Made by a program: the position numbers and the translations under genes | Notes under the pieces: model-generated | What the model was told of the DNA's origin: nothing | Databases searched by the model: none | The model's input: only the letters and a program-made list of their open reading frames with translations | Part shown: in pieces, positions 25,220 to 33,152 of the stretch | Layout: each line of letters begins with the position of its first letter | Numbering within the stretch: position 1 is the first letter of the stretch | NCBI RefSeq assembly: GCF_900101675.1 | Contig: NZ_FNKG01000002.1 | Coordinates: forward strand, 329,005 to 393,004 | DNA from: Curtobacterium sp. UNCCL20 | Lineage (GTDB): Bacteria > Actinomycetota > Actinomycetes > Actinomycetales > Microbacteriaceae | Direction of reading: 5' to 3' | DNA length: 64,000 nucleotides

Positions 25220-26242
25220 TCAAACCGAACCGTGCGAACCCGCGGTTCCGGGTGACTTCGGTTGTGCCGAAGCGTCCCACCACCGCAGCACCCGCATGCC
25301 GGACAGCGTCAGCCAGCGCGACGGCTCACCGGCGGGCACGTCCACCTCGAACCACTGCCGACCGGGCGGGCGGTCGCCCTGCGTCCACGTCCCGTCGGCG
25401 TTCCGGGCGGCCCGCACGACCTCGATGGCTTCGGCGGCACGCGGGTCGGGCGGGGTCCCGTCGAGCAGGGACGCCGCCCGGAGGTGGTCCGTCGCACGGA
25501 GCGCGCTGTACTGCCACCGGAACGGGGCGGCGAACCGGGTCGCCCAGGGACCGACGAGCTCGCCGTCCGACTTCCGGTAGAGGAGCCGGCGTTCCAGCAG
25601 GTACTCCGCTCCGCGGTGGCGCGCAGCACGCAGCTCCGCTGCCTGCGGGTGCCGTCCGGCGGTGAGCTGCTCGTGCTGCAGCAAGCCCTCCAGGACGTTG
25701 AGCGTTGAGTGGAACGACGACACCGTGGAGCCCTCGACCCACTCGCAGTTCCATCCGCCGTCGTCCTGCTGGTGCTCGAGCAGCCAGGTCGCGATCCCGT
25801 CAACGTCAGCACCGAGCCACGTCCCGTTCGCCAGGGTGAAGGCGTTGATGCAGCAGTCGACCTCACCGTCCCAGTACGGCAGCTGCTCGTACTCCCACCG
25901 GCTGTTCGCCTCGAGTCGGGCCGCGGTGTCGCCCAGGACCGCCGGGTCGAGCCCCCAGTTCCGCAGGGCGTTCAGCGACCAGGTCGTGGCCGTGTAGGGC
26001 TGGCCGGGTTCCTGCGCCTCGGGTCCATCGAAGTCGAAGTCCGCCGGGAAGTACGCGCCGCCCGCCCACTGCCCGTCCGGGTCCTGGCGGGCCAGCATCG
26101 CCCGGCCGAAGCCCTCGGTGGCGACGCGCCTCCGGGTCTCCTGCCACGTCGATGCCGGTGCACCGACGAGGTCGCGCTCCACCTGCCACCGGATCGCCGG
26201 ATCGGAGTCGAGCAGCCAGTCGACCACCGTGTCGGAACTCAT
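25220..26242 (-). CDS. Squalene-cyclase/prenyltransferase-fold protein
   Basis: A 340-residue soluble protein of the alpha/alpha-toroid fold. Repeated QDPDGQW, QQDDGGWNCEW and NADGTWTQ segments are the QW-type repeats of squalene cyclases and prenyltransferase beta subunits. A true cyclase is about 600 residues with a DXDD motif, which I do not see, so enzymatic cyclisation is unlikely. Similar short proteins are common and uncharacterised in actinobacteria. TAGTCT lies 7 nt before the ATG at 26242, so the message may be leaderless. Three 28-bp repeats abut the start codon. Confidence 0.75.
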   Translation of the reverse strand: MSSDTVVDWLLDSDPAIRWQVERDLVGAPASTWQETRRRVATEGFGRAMLARQDPDGQWAGGAYFPADFDFDGPEAQEPGQPYTATTWSLNALRNWGLDPAVLGDTAARLEANSRWEYEQLPYWDGEVDCCINAFTLANGTWLGADVDGIATWLLEHQQDDGGWNCEWVEGSTVSSFHSTLNVLEGLLQHEQLTAGRHPQAAELRAARHRGAEYLLERRLLYRKSDGELVGPWATRFAAPFRWQYSALRATDHLRAASLLDGTPPDPRAAEAIEVVRAARNADGTWTQGDRPPGRQWFEVDVPAGEPSRWLTLSGMRVLRWWDASAQPKSPGTAGSHGSV

Positions 26243-26326
26243 GCCGCGGAGACTACGCCGTCACGACCGCGCCGCGGAGACCACTCCGCAACGACCGCGC
26301 CGCGGAGACCACCCCGCCAACGCCGC
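26243..26326. repeat. 28-bp tandem repeat, three copies, abutting a start codon
   Basis: Three units start GCCGCGGAGAC at 26243, 26271 and 26299 and share the core ACGACCGC or a variant. They run right up to the ATG of the cyclase-fold gene on the minus strand. The first copy carries TAGTCT (possible -10), and the others carry TGGTCT. Confidence 0.8.
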
Positions 26327-26335
26327 ATCGGGGGA

Positions 26336-26818
26336 CTACGCGGAGGGGATCGCCCCGTCGCCGACGAACCGGTAGGCCGACCCGTCGTCCGTCCGTTCGA
26401 GCACACCCAGGTCGACCGCGTCGCGCCGGACGATCGAGACGTCCTCGGCGAACATCGCGATCGCCGCGTTGAGCAGCGCCTCGGGAACGGCAGGACCACG
26501 AACCCGGCCGAGTCGTTCGAACACGAGCCCGACGATCCGCACGGACAGCGGATGCCGTTCCGAGTCCTTGCCCGGCATGCGTGCGATCCGGTCGAACTCG
26601 AGCAGCGCAGCCGGGTCCTGCAGCCGCTGCAGGTCCTTCGCGGTCCGTCCGAGCAGCGCCGCGTCCGGTCCGGTGTCGCCCAGCCAGTCGAACGCCCGCA
26701 CGGCGTGTTCGGTCCGCTCGTCGAGCGCGCCCCCGCCGATCACCGCGGCGCGCAGGGTCGGGCTCGCCAGGACGGAGACCGCCTGACGAGCCCGACCGAG
26801 CGAACCACCGACCGTCAC
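26336..26818 (-). CDS. DUF2087-type small regulatory-like protein
   Basis: A 160-residue soluble protein. The C-terminal half has the DUF2087 pattern: HPLSVRIVGLVFERLGRVRG, then PEALLNAAIAMFAEDVSIVRRDAVDLGVLERTDDGSAYRF, a winged-helix-like segment. The N-terminal half is helical and unrecognised (ALDERTEHAVRAFDWLGD). The start is GTG at 26818, 13 nt after the Eis-like gene ends, so the two may be co-transcribed. No catalytic motif is visible; a transcriptional role is possible. Confidence 0.7.
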   Translation of the reverse strand: MTVGGSLGRARQAVSVLASPTLRAAVIGGGALDERTEHAVRAFDWLGDTGPDAALLGRTAKDLQRLQDPAALLEFDRIARMPGKDSERHPLSVRIVGLVFERLGRVRGPAVPEALLNAAIAMFAEDVSIVRRDAVDLGVLERTDDGSAYRFVGDGAIPSA

Positions 26819-26831
26819 GAGGAGGCCACCA

Positions 26832-28151
26832 TCAGAAGTAGGTGATCCCGTGCGGCGTCCGCAGCGGCGTCAGCATCGCGCGGAGCAGCGCCGGCGCAGC
26901 CGGGTCGGCGGCGCGGACCAGGCCCGCGGCCGCGAGCGTCACCGGCGACACCGACCCGATGAGCACCGCACCGAGGTCGGCGACGTCGAGCTGGAGGTCA
27001 GAGCCGGCCACGTCGACGTCGTCGGCGACCTTCGTGACGGTGCCACGCGCCTCCAGGACGTCGAGTCGGTACGTCCCCGTCGTGAAGCCGAGCGCGTCCG
27101 TGACGGCGAGCGTCAGCGAACCGTCGACGGCGTACGGCCGTGACGCGAGCACTGCCGGGACGTCGAGGACACGCAGCCAGACGTGGTCTTCCTCGTGGTC
27201 GACGTCGTACGCACGGTTGTCGCCGAGCGCCGCGACGATGGGGTCGTCGAGGCGTGAGCGCTTGTACTGGACGACGTCGTTGAGGTCGATCGAGAGCAGG
27301 AACTCCCACAGCGACAGGTAGGCCTCGTCGGTGGCGTAGACCAGGTCGACGACCTCGAGCACGGTGTCGTCGCTGCGGCTCTCGGTGACGCGCCACGTGA
27401 CGTAGCCGTCCACCTCGTCCGAGCCGTCGGGGCGGTGCACCGCCGCGCGGACGTCCTTCGCCTTCTCGCCGTCCTGGCCCCGGAGCCCGAGCGCGACCGG
27501 CCAGGTGCCGGCGTTCCGCACCATGGAACCCGGCGTGCGGGCGTTGAACCGGTCGAACACGGCGCGCCCCGGACCGCCGGCGAGCCACTCGGGCGTGACG
27601 ACGCTGACGACGCCGGAGGTCGGCGCGAGGAAGGGGAGTGCGCGGTTGCGGCGCACGCTGACGGCACGCTCGCGGATGGCGCTGCCGAACCCGAAGCGAC
27701 GGTAGATCGTGCCCTCGGACGCGGTGAGCGACGCGATCGCGTAGCCCTCGGCGACACCGCGTTCGAGTGCGTGCGTCATCATCCGGCGGAGGATCCCGCG
27801 CCGACGCTCGGTCGGTCGGACCGTCACGGCGGAGATCGCCTGCGTGTCGATGGAGGAGCCGTCGCCCCAGCTGAGCGGCTTCCGGAACCACGCGAACGTG
27901 CCGGCCGGCCAGGTCTCGTCGACGGATCCCGGGGCCGGCTTCCGCACGTAGGCGCCGAGCCACGTGTTGCCGTCCTCGACGACGTGCTCGACCAACCGCG
28001 CCGCGCCTTCGTCACTCGGATCCGCTTCGTGGAAGCCGAGCCCCACGGCCCGCATCCATGCCTCGGTCTCGGCGTTCGGTGCCCCCGCGTCGTCCGCGGC
28101 GGGCGCGAACTCGCGCAGTTCGTACCGGTCGTCCCATGCCTCGTTGCTCAC
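26832..28151 (-). CDS. Eis-like GNAT acetyltransferase with SCP2-type C-terminus
   Basis: Acetyl-CoA-dependent N-acetyltransferase of 439 residues resembling the Mycobacterium Eis family, which acetylates amines and aminoglycosides. The first GNAT domain has SAVTVRPTERRRGILRRMM (about 107-125), the acetyl-CoA loop. Y150 in GTIYRRFGFG aligns with the catalytic Tyr of Eis. A second GNAT-like and a C-terminal SCP2-like region follow, and the chain ends in Phe (GITYF), as in Eis, where the C-terminal carboxylate acts in catalysis. The native substrate is unknown. Confidence 0.85.
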   Translation of the reverse strand: MSNEAWDDRYELREFAPAADDAGAPNAETEAWMRAVGLGFHEADPSDEGAARLVEHVVEDGNTWLGAYVRKPAPGSVDETWPAGTFAWFRKPLSWGDGSSIDTQAISAVTVRPTERRRGILRRMMTHALERGVAEGYAIASLTASEGTIYRRFGFGSAIRERAVSVRRNRALPFLAPTSGVVSVVTPEWLAGGPGRAVFDRFNARTPGSMVRNAGTWPVALGLRGQDGEKAKDVRAAVHRPDGSDEVDGYVTWRVTESRSDDTVLEVVDLVYATDEAYLSLWEFLLSIDLNDVVQYKRSRLDDPIVAALGDNRAYDVDHEEDHVWLRVLDVPAVLASRPYAVDGSLTLAVTDALGFTTGTYRLDVLEARGTVTKVADDVDVAGSDLQLDVADLGAVLIGSVSPVTLAAAGLVRAADPAAPALLRAMLTPLRTPHGITYF

Positions 28152-28286
28152 GCTCCGACACTATCGGTGGGCTGTGACAGCGCGGCTGCGCATCGGCCGG
28201 GAGGAGCGGCTCGGCTCCGCCACGGACATCTCGACAGCTGGCGGCGCGGGTGCCGCGGGGCGGACGCGTGGCTAGGCTCCGGTGTC

Positions 28287-28838
28287 GTGTTCACGATCGC
28301 GGTCACCGCTCCGGGCTCGGCTGCCGCCGAGACCGTGGTGCGGACGTACCTCGGCGAGGTCGCGTCGCGGTGGTACGGACGGCCCGTGACGGCCGCCGAG
28401 GTCGAGCGGGCGCTCCGCGACGAACCGTACGACGATCTCGTGGGCGAGACCGGGGTGTTCCTGACGGCGCGCGACGCGGACGAGGTGGTCGCGTGCGCGG
28501 GCGCCAGGTTCGTCGGGGGCGGCGCGGGCGGCGGCGCAGGCGGCGGCGACGGCACCGACGGCGGCGGTGCCGACGCCGTCGGTCTCGTGGCGGAGGTGAC
28601 GAAGGTCTTCACGGTGCCGGCGCACCGCGGGAGAGGAGCCGGTTCCGCCCTGCTCCGGGCGCTCGAGCAGACCTGCCGGGACCGCGGCGCCGCACTCCTC
28701 CGGTTGGACACCCGCGCCGAGCTCGCCGAGGCATGTGCCCTCTACGAGCGGCTCGGGTACGTCCGGGTCGAGCCCTTCAACGACGAGCCGTTCTCGGACC
28801 GCTGGTACGCGAAGACGCTCGAGTCGGTCGAGCCGTAG
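28287..28838 (+). CDS. GNAT-family N-acetyltransferase
   Basis: Single-domain acetyltransferase of 183 residues. The acetyl-CoA loop is KVFTVPAHRGRGAGSALLRALEQ, followed by LLRLDTRAELAEACALYERLGY. A Gly-rich low-complexity insert (GGGAGGGAGGGDG) sits in the middle strand-loop region, encoded by a GGC repeat. The start is GTG at 28287; TAGGCT at 28273-28278 is a -10 box at leaderless distance and no ribosome-binding site is seen. Substrate unknown. Confidence 0.83.
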   Translation: MFTIAVTAPGSAAAETVVRTYLGEVASRWYGRPVTAAEVERALRDEPYDDLVGETGVFLTARDADEVVACAGARFVGGGAGGGAGGGDGTDGGGADAVGLVAEVTKVFTVPAHRGRGAGSALLRALEQTCRDRGAALLRLDTRAELAEACALYERLGYVRVEPFNDEPFSDRWYAKTLESVEP

Positions 28839-28946
28839 CTCGCGTTCCCCGGACAGTTGTCGGCCGAGTGTCGCGTCAGTATCCTCAGCCGGAGGGGCCG
28901 CTCGGCCCGAGGGGCCGCTCGGCTCACAGTGAGCGAGGGGACCGCC

Positions 28947-29735
28947 ATGCCGCAGACCGTGTCCACGACGGACGACAGGCTCGTCCCGACCGAACGCCAG
29001 CGGTTCGGACGCGCCGTCGAGCGTGACGACGGACGCGACTTCCCGTTCTACGACGGCAACCCGTTCGGCCTCGCCCGCTGGCAGTGGATCATCGTCGTCC
29101 TCGCCTGCGCCCTCGGGTTCTTCGTGCTGATCCTCTACCCCGCGAGGAACGACGTGCAGGCGCTCGTGTCGCGGATCCTGTTCCCGGCGATCCCGCTGAC
29201 CGTCTTCATCGCCTTCACCCGAGGGCAGTGGACGGCGATCATGCACCGGATCCGCGGCCGGGACGTGTGGGCGATGGTCCTCTTCGCGGCCGCGAACCTC
29301 GTCGTGACGATCATCGTCGGGATCGTCGTGAAGGCCCTCTTCGGCGCGAACGCGAACGCCGCCGTCGACGGGGTGCACGACCCCGGGGCCGTCGTGGCGT
29401 TCTACGTCGGCACCGGGATCCAGCTGTTCGGCGAGGAACTCTTCACGATCCTGCCCTTCCTCGCGGTGCTCGCCTTCTGCACGTCCGGGGGCCTGTCGCG
29501 TCGGCCCGCGATCGTGATCGCCCTGGTCGTCACCGCAGCCTGGTTCGCCGCGGCGCACCTGCCGACCTACCAGTGGAACTTCGCGCAGGCGTTCCTGGTC
29601 ATCGGCGTCGCCCGCATCGTGCTCACGCTCGCCTACGTGCGGACGAAGAACATCCTGGTGAGCACGGGCGCGCACATCCTGAACGACTGGGTCATCTTCA
29701 CGTTCGCACTGGTGGTCGCGAGCGCGACCGCGTGA
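28947..29735 (+). CDS. CPBP-family intramembrane protease or scaffold
   Basis: Integral membrane protein of 262 residues with a soluble N-terminus of about 45 residues and roughly seven helices. It shows the CPBP (Abi/CAAX) triad regions: E163-E164 in GEELFT, H204 in AAAHLP and H243/N246 in GAHILNDW. The usual Arg of the EExxxR motif is replaced by Ile, which questions the standard activity. GCGAGGGG precedes ATG 28947; a GTG at 28929 is an alternative start. It stands alone between an acetyltransferase and a convergent hydrolase. Confidence 0.82.
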   Translation: MPQTVSTTDDRLVPTERQRFGRAVERDDGRDFPFYDGNPFGLARWQWIIVVLACALGFFVLILYPARNDVQALVSRILFPAIPLTVFIAFTRGQWTAIMHRIRGRDVWAMVLFAAANLVVTIIVGIVVKALFGANANAAVDGVHDPGAVVAFYVGTGIQLFGEELFTILPFLAVLAFCTSGGLSRRPAIVIALVVTAAWFAAAHLPTYQWNFAQAFLVIGVARIVLTLAYVRTKNILVSTGAHILNDWVIFTFALVVASATA

Positions 29736-29750
29736 GCCGCCGCGCGCCGC

Positions 29751-30527
29751 TCAGACCCGACTGAGGAACGGGTCGATCGCGGCCCACGTCGCCTCCGGCG
29801 CTTCGAGGTGCGGAAGGTGCCCGGCGGCCGCGACCTCGACGAACTCCGCTCCCGGAACGGCGCTCGCGACGGCGCGACCGTACGCCGGGGTGACGACTCG
29901 GTCACTGGCGCCCCACACCATGAGCGCGGGCACCTCCACCGATGCCAGCCGGGCGAGCAGCGTCGGGTCGCTCATGCGCCGTCCGGCGACGGCCGCCATC
30001 GTCTGCCCGTTCGACTGCTGGACGGCCCGCTGCTCGTCGGTGAACCGCGCCGGGTCGAGGTAGCCGCGCTCCGGGTCGTGCCACGCGACCGCTGCCAGCC
30101 CCCGGGCGTCCAGGGCGAAGAAGTCGGCGATCGGTTCGCCCTCGACCACGGCACCGACTCCGTCGATCACGACGATCGCACCGAGGACGCCGGCGTACTG
30201 CTCGTCGGCAGCGGCCTGCACCGCCATCTCGAGCGCGATCCAGCCGCCGATCGACGAGCCGACCACGACCACGTCCTGGTCGCCGTGCTCGACGAGGCGG
30301 GCGAGGTAGGCGTGCGCGAGGTCGGCCACCGAGGCGATCGACTCGGGCCGGGGCGTGCCGTCCCACCCGGGGTGCGTCGGCGCCAGGACGTGGTGCGTCG
30401 GGACGAGGTGTCCGACGATCGGGGCGACGGTCTGCGGGCCACCACCGCCGTGCAGCACGAGGACCGAGCGCGAGGTCGGGTCGCCTGCGACGACGACGGG
30501 GAGGGATTCGGGCAGTGTGGCGTTCAC
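29751..30527 (-). CDS. Alpha/beta hydrolase, MarR-linked
   Basis: Cytoplasmic alpha/beta-fold hydrolase of 258 residues. It has the oxyanion segment LHGGGGPQ, nucleophile elbow GSSIG (Ser92), the acid in WGASDRVV and the catalytic His in AAAGHLPHLEAP. I chose the GTG at 30527 because AGGAG precedes it. It is divergent from a MarR regulator with direct repeats between them, a typical arrangement for MarR-controlled detoxification or ester/aromatic hydrolysis. The substrate is unknown. Confidence 0.87.
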   Translation of the reverse strand: MNATLPESLPVVVAGDPTSRSVLVLHGGGGPQTVAPIVGHLVPTHHVLAPTHPGWDGTPRPESIASVADLAHAYLARLVEHGDQDVVVVGSSIGGWIALEMAVQAAADEQYAGVLGAIVVIDGVGAVVEGEPIADFFALDARGLAAVAWHDPERGYLDPARFTDEQRAVQQSNGQTMAAVAGRRMSDPTLLARLASVEVPALMVWGASDRVVTPAYGRAVASAVPGAEFVEVAAAGHLPHLEAPEATWAAIDPFLSRV

Positions 30528-30539
30528 GGTGCTCCTGAC

Positions 30540-30566
30540 TAAACATGTTGATGTAAACGTGTTGAT
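30540..30566. promoter_or_regulatory. MarR operator candidate: 13-bp direct repeats
   Basis: TAAACATGTTGAT (30540-30552) and TAAACGTGTTGAT (30554-30566) differ at one base and are spaced 14 bp. Each contains an AAC-N2-GTT inverted core. They sit 12 bp before the MarR start and in the hydrolase promoter region. Confidence 0.65.
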
Positions 30567-30577
30567 ACAGTAGCACC

Positions 30578-30991
30578 ATGACGACGGACCTCGAAGCACT
30601 CGGGCAGGCCATCAAGCGGGCGCAGTACCGGAACCACCGCACGATGGACGGCGCGCTCCGCGACCTCGGCATCACCCTCGTGCAGTGGGACGCGCTGCGG
30701 GCCGTCGACCGGATGCCCGGCGCGTCGGGGCACGACCTCGCGGTCGCCACGTTCCAGAGCGATCAGGCGTTCGGCACGCTCGCGACGCGGTTGGTGGAGC
30801 GTGGCCTGGTCACCCGGTCAGCGGGCCGCGGGCGACGGCTCGAGTACGCGCTCACCGACGACGGCCGTGCTGCCCTCGACGGTGGTCACGACATCGCGGT
30901 CGTCGTGCTGCGAGACCTGTTCGCGCCGCTGGACGAGGAGCAGCGCGCGGCCCTGCAGCAGCTGCTTGCCGGTCTGGTGGAGACGGGGTGA
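30578..30991 (+). CDS. MarR-family transcriptional regulator
   Basis: Winged-helix dimeric regulator of 137 residues. The recognition helix region is SGHDLAVATFQSDQAFGTLATRLVERGLV and the wing is AGRGRRLEYALTDDGRAALD. The ATG at 30578 lies 6 nt after a TACAGT -10-like box (30566-30571), so it is probably leaderless, which would place its own promoter on the direct repeats. Probably represses itself and the divergent hydrolase. Confidence 0.9.
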   Translation: MTTDLEALGQAIKRAQYRNHRTMDGALRDLGITLVQWDALRAVDRMPGASGHDLAVATFQSDQAFGTLATRLVERGLVTRSAGRGRRLEYALTDDGRAALDGGHDIAVVVLRDLFAPLDEEQRAALQQLLAGLVETG

Positions 30992-31007
30992 GCGGCGCGG
31001 GGGACCC

Positions 31008-31535
31008 TCAGTCCGTCGCCCCCTGCGGTGGATCGACGAGCAGTCCGACCCGGTCGGCCAAGTAGGACGCGAGGGGCACGGCAGCGCCGGCCGCGGGGGA
31101 CCAGCGTACGAGGGGCTCGCCGTCCTCGACGAACAGCACTCCGCCCGACCCGACGAGCGACTCGTCGAGCGGGATCGGCGTCGCGCCGTGGTTGACCGTG
31201 TCCCCGGTACCGAAGTGTCCCTTCGCGGCGGCGGCCCGGTACGCGCGGCGCACCTCGGCGGACACGGACACGAACTGGGAGCGCCCCGGGTCGGTCACGC
31301 GGGTGATCCGTCCGGTCGCCCAGACGTGACCAGCTGCATCGGGTGACGAGCCGATCAGCAGTGCGCCGACCCGCCAGACCCGTCCGAGCGAGCGCATGGT
31401 GGGTTCACGGCGGATGCCGAGCACGGCCCTCGGTTCGACGTACTCGCCGAGCGCCTCGTCGGGGACCGCAGCGGCACGGAGTGTCCGTGCCGCCTCGTCG
31501 AGCAGTGTCCGCGCCCGCTCCACACCGTTCGTCAC
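31008..31535 (-). CDS. Hypothetical protein of 175 residues
   Basis: I do not recognise a family. The sequence starts VTNGVERARTLLDEAARTLRAAAVPDE and is soluble, with an SH3-like or beta-rich middle (AVLGIRREPTMRSLGRVWRVGALLIGS) and a C-terminal helix. The GTG at 31535 follows a TACGCT -10-like box at near-leaderless distance. It begins 1 nt after the signal peptidase gene ends and is convergent with the MarR gene. It could be the last member of the SipW operon or an independent unit. Confidence 0.6.
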   Translation of the reverse strand: MTNGVERARTLLDEAARTLRAAAVPDEALGEYVEPRAVLGIRREPTMRSLGRVWRVGALLIGSSPDAAGHVWATGRITRVTDPGRSQFVSVSAEVRRAYRAAAAKGHFGTGDTVNHGATPIPLDESLVGSGGVLFVEDGEPLVRWSPAAGAAVPLASYLADRVGLLVDPPQGATD

Positions 31536-31536
31536 G

Positions 31537-32271
31537 TCACCCGAGCGTAGCCCGGTGCGCCGCCGTGCGAGCATCTCGAGCAGCGCGGGCAGCGCGGGCA
31601 GCGCGGGCAGCGCGGGCAGCGCGAGCAGCGCCAGCACCGCGAGCAGCGCCAGCGGCGTGCGTACCGCGTCCGCGGCGACTCCGCTTCCGCGCCGCGGACA
31701 CCATTCCGATCGTCACCATCGCGGCCCCGTACGCCAGCAGTACCCCGGCGATCGCCGGGATGAGCCACGTCCGCGAACCGTTCACGAGCTGGTTGACGAG
31801 CCCGATGTCCGGCAGGCTGTACCAGACCACGCCCCGGATCTGTGCGGCGGTCACGGGCGCGGGATCGGCGAGCGCGTTGTTGTCGCCCTTGAGCACGAAG
31901 GTCCGTGATCCGTCCGACGACGACGCCACGGCGACCACCCGGTGGCTGATCACGGCGGGCTGCCCGGAGGTGATCTGGTAGGTCACGACGTCCCCGACGC
32001 GGATGTCGTCCACGGGGGTCGGTCGGACGACGAGCAGCGTGCCGGGCGGCAGCGTCGGGTCCATCGACTGCGTCAGCACGGTGAGCGGGGTGGACCCGGT
32101 GGCCTTCGGCACGACGATGAGGACGACGGCGAGACCGGCGACGATGACGAGCAGCCCGGTGCTCAGCCCGAGCGCCAGCGCGCGGACGACGGCACGCCAC
32201 CCGGTGCGCGGAACGGCAGTAGAGCGCGGAGCGGCAGCGGAGCTCGGAGCGGATCGGTTCATGCGCCGCAT
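31537..32271 (-). CDS. sipW: SipW-type (ER-type) signal peptidase I
   Basis: Membrane serine protease that removes signal peptides from a dedicated set of exported proteins. In 244 residues it has an N-terminal membrane segment (VVRALALGLSTGLLVIVAGL), catalytic Ser69 in LTQSMDPTL, His110 in ISHRVV instead of the Lys of ordinary signal peptidases, and GDN near 129-131; a second membrane segment is at LIPAIAGVLLAYGAAMV. The C-terminal tail is basic, then an Ala-Ala-Arg low-complexity run encoded by a 9-bp repeat. ATG at 32271 follows GGAAGG and overlaps the upstream gene; ATG 32262 is an alternative. Confidence 0.9.
   Translation of the reverse strand: MRRMNRSAPSSAAAPRSTAVPRTGWRAVVRALALGLSTGLLVIVAGLAVVLIVVPKATGSTPLTVLTQSMDPTLPPGTLLVVRPTPVDDIRVGDVVTYQITSGQPAVISHRVVAVASSSDGSRTFVLKGDNNALADPAPVTAAQIRGVVWYSLPDIGLVNQLVNGSRTWLIPAIAGVLLAYGAAMVTIGMVSAARKRSRRGRGTHAAGAARGAGAARAARAARAARAARAARDARTAAHRATLG
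31582..31653. repeat. 9-bp minisatellite in the sipW 3' end
   Basis: Eight consecutive 9-bp units begin at 31582; the first four are exactly AGCGCGGGC and the rest are variants. They encode the Ala/Arg tail of SipW. Copy number should be able to change by slippage without a frameshift, because the unit is a multiple of three. Confidence 0.8.
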
Positions 32272-33152
32272 CGGACGGCCTTCCCGTTGTTCTGGGTGAA
32301 GAGGGTGATGGTGCCGCTGGCCACGACCGTGCTCGTCGCGTTGCCGGCGCTGTCGAGGACCTTCACGGTGACGGTCACCGGGCCGCTCGTCGCGACGCTC
32401 GCGGGGATCTGGTCGGGTGCGAGTGTGAAGCGGCCGAAGTAGTCCTGCTCCTTCGACCCGACCATCACCGACGCGGACGGTCCGACGAACGCCCCGTACC
32501 AGGTGTCCATCGGTCGGGACGACGTGGGCCAGGCGACCTCGACGTAGGTGCCGGCGTGGTCGGTGCAGGTGAGCGCGGGGGTGGCCGCCGCCGTGGTGAG
32601 GGAGAACGTGCCCTGCGCGACACCGGAGGTCCAGCTCCCCGTCGTGACGGTCAGGCCGACGGTGATGCTCGTCGTGGTGGAGGCCGGCGCTGCCGTGGTC
32701 GGCGTGCTCCGCGTGCACCAGACGGCGCTCGCGCCGGCGGCGAGCGTCGAGGTCAGGCTCGGCAGCGATGCCCACGTGCCGCGGACGGACCCGGTCCCGA
32801 CCGTCGACGCGACCGTGCACCCGGCGGTCGAGGCCACCGGCCAGGCGACGACTCCGACGGCCTGCGCGAGGGCGGTGGAGCTGCCGGACGCGACGGATGC
32901 GGTCGTCGCGGTGGTCCCGGCGAGCGACCCGGAGTTCGTCAGGGTGATCGGCTTCGTCGTCGTGGTGACGCTGGACGAGAACGTGGTGGTGATGGCGCTC
33001 GTGCCGGTGAGTGACGCCCCGGTCTTCCCGATCGTCACGCTCGAGGTCGTCGTCGCGCTGGCGGCCCACAGGGCCCACGCTGCCGACGACCCGCCGGCGA
33101 CGAACGCCACGGTGAGCACGACGGCGAACAGTATGCGGAGCCGGTGGCTCAT
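32259..33152 (-). CDS. SipW-dependent exported surface protein, Ser/Thr-rich
   Basis: Secreted or surface protein of 297 residues. The signal peptide (VVLTVAFVAGGSSAAWALWAASA) has the A/W-rich SipW-dependent cleavage region. The mature part is beta-rich and dominated by Ser, Thr, Ala and Val, with scattered Cys (SSTAGC, VWCTRST, LTCTD, VRCGA) that could form disulfides, and an Ig-like C-terminal stretch (GPVTVTVKVLDSAGNAT). ATG 33152 overlaps the preceding gene's stop. No LPXTG sorting signal is seen. Confidence 0.8.
   Translation of the reverse strand: MSHRLRILFAVVLTVAFVAGGSSAAWALWAASATTTSSVTIGKTGASLTGTSAITTTFSSSVTTTTKPITLTNSGSLAGTTATTASVASGSSTALAQAVGVVAWPVASTAGCTVASTVGTGSVRGTWASLPSLTSTLAAGASAVWCTRSTPTTAAPASTTTSITVGLTVTTGSWTSGVAQGTFSLTTAAATPALTCTDHAGTYVEVAWPTSSRPMDTWYGAFVGPSASVMVGSKEQDYFGRFTLAPDQIPASVATSGPVTVTVKVLDSAGNATSTVVASGTITLFTQNNGKAVRCGA

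Noticed and set aside
25220-26242. Functional squalene/hopene cyclase
   Set aside because: The protein is about half the usual length and I see no DXDD catalytic motif.
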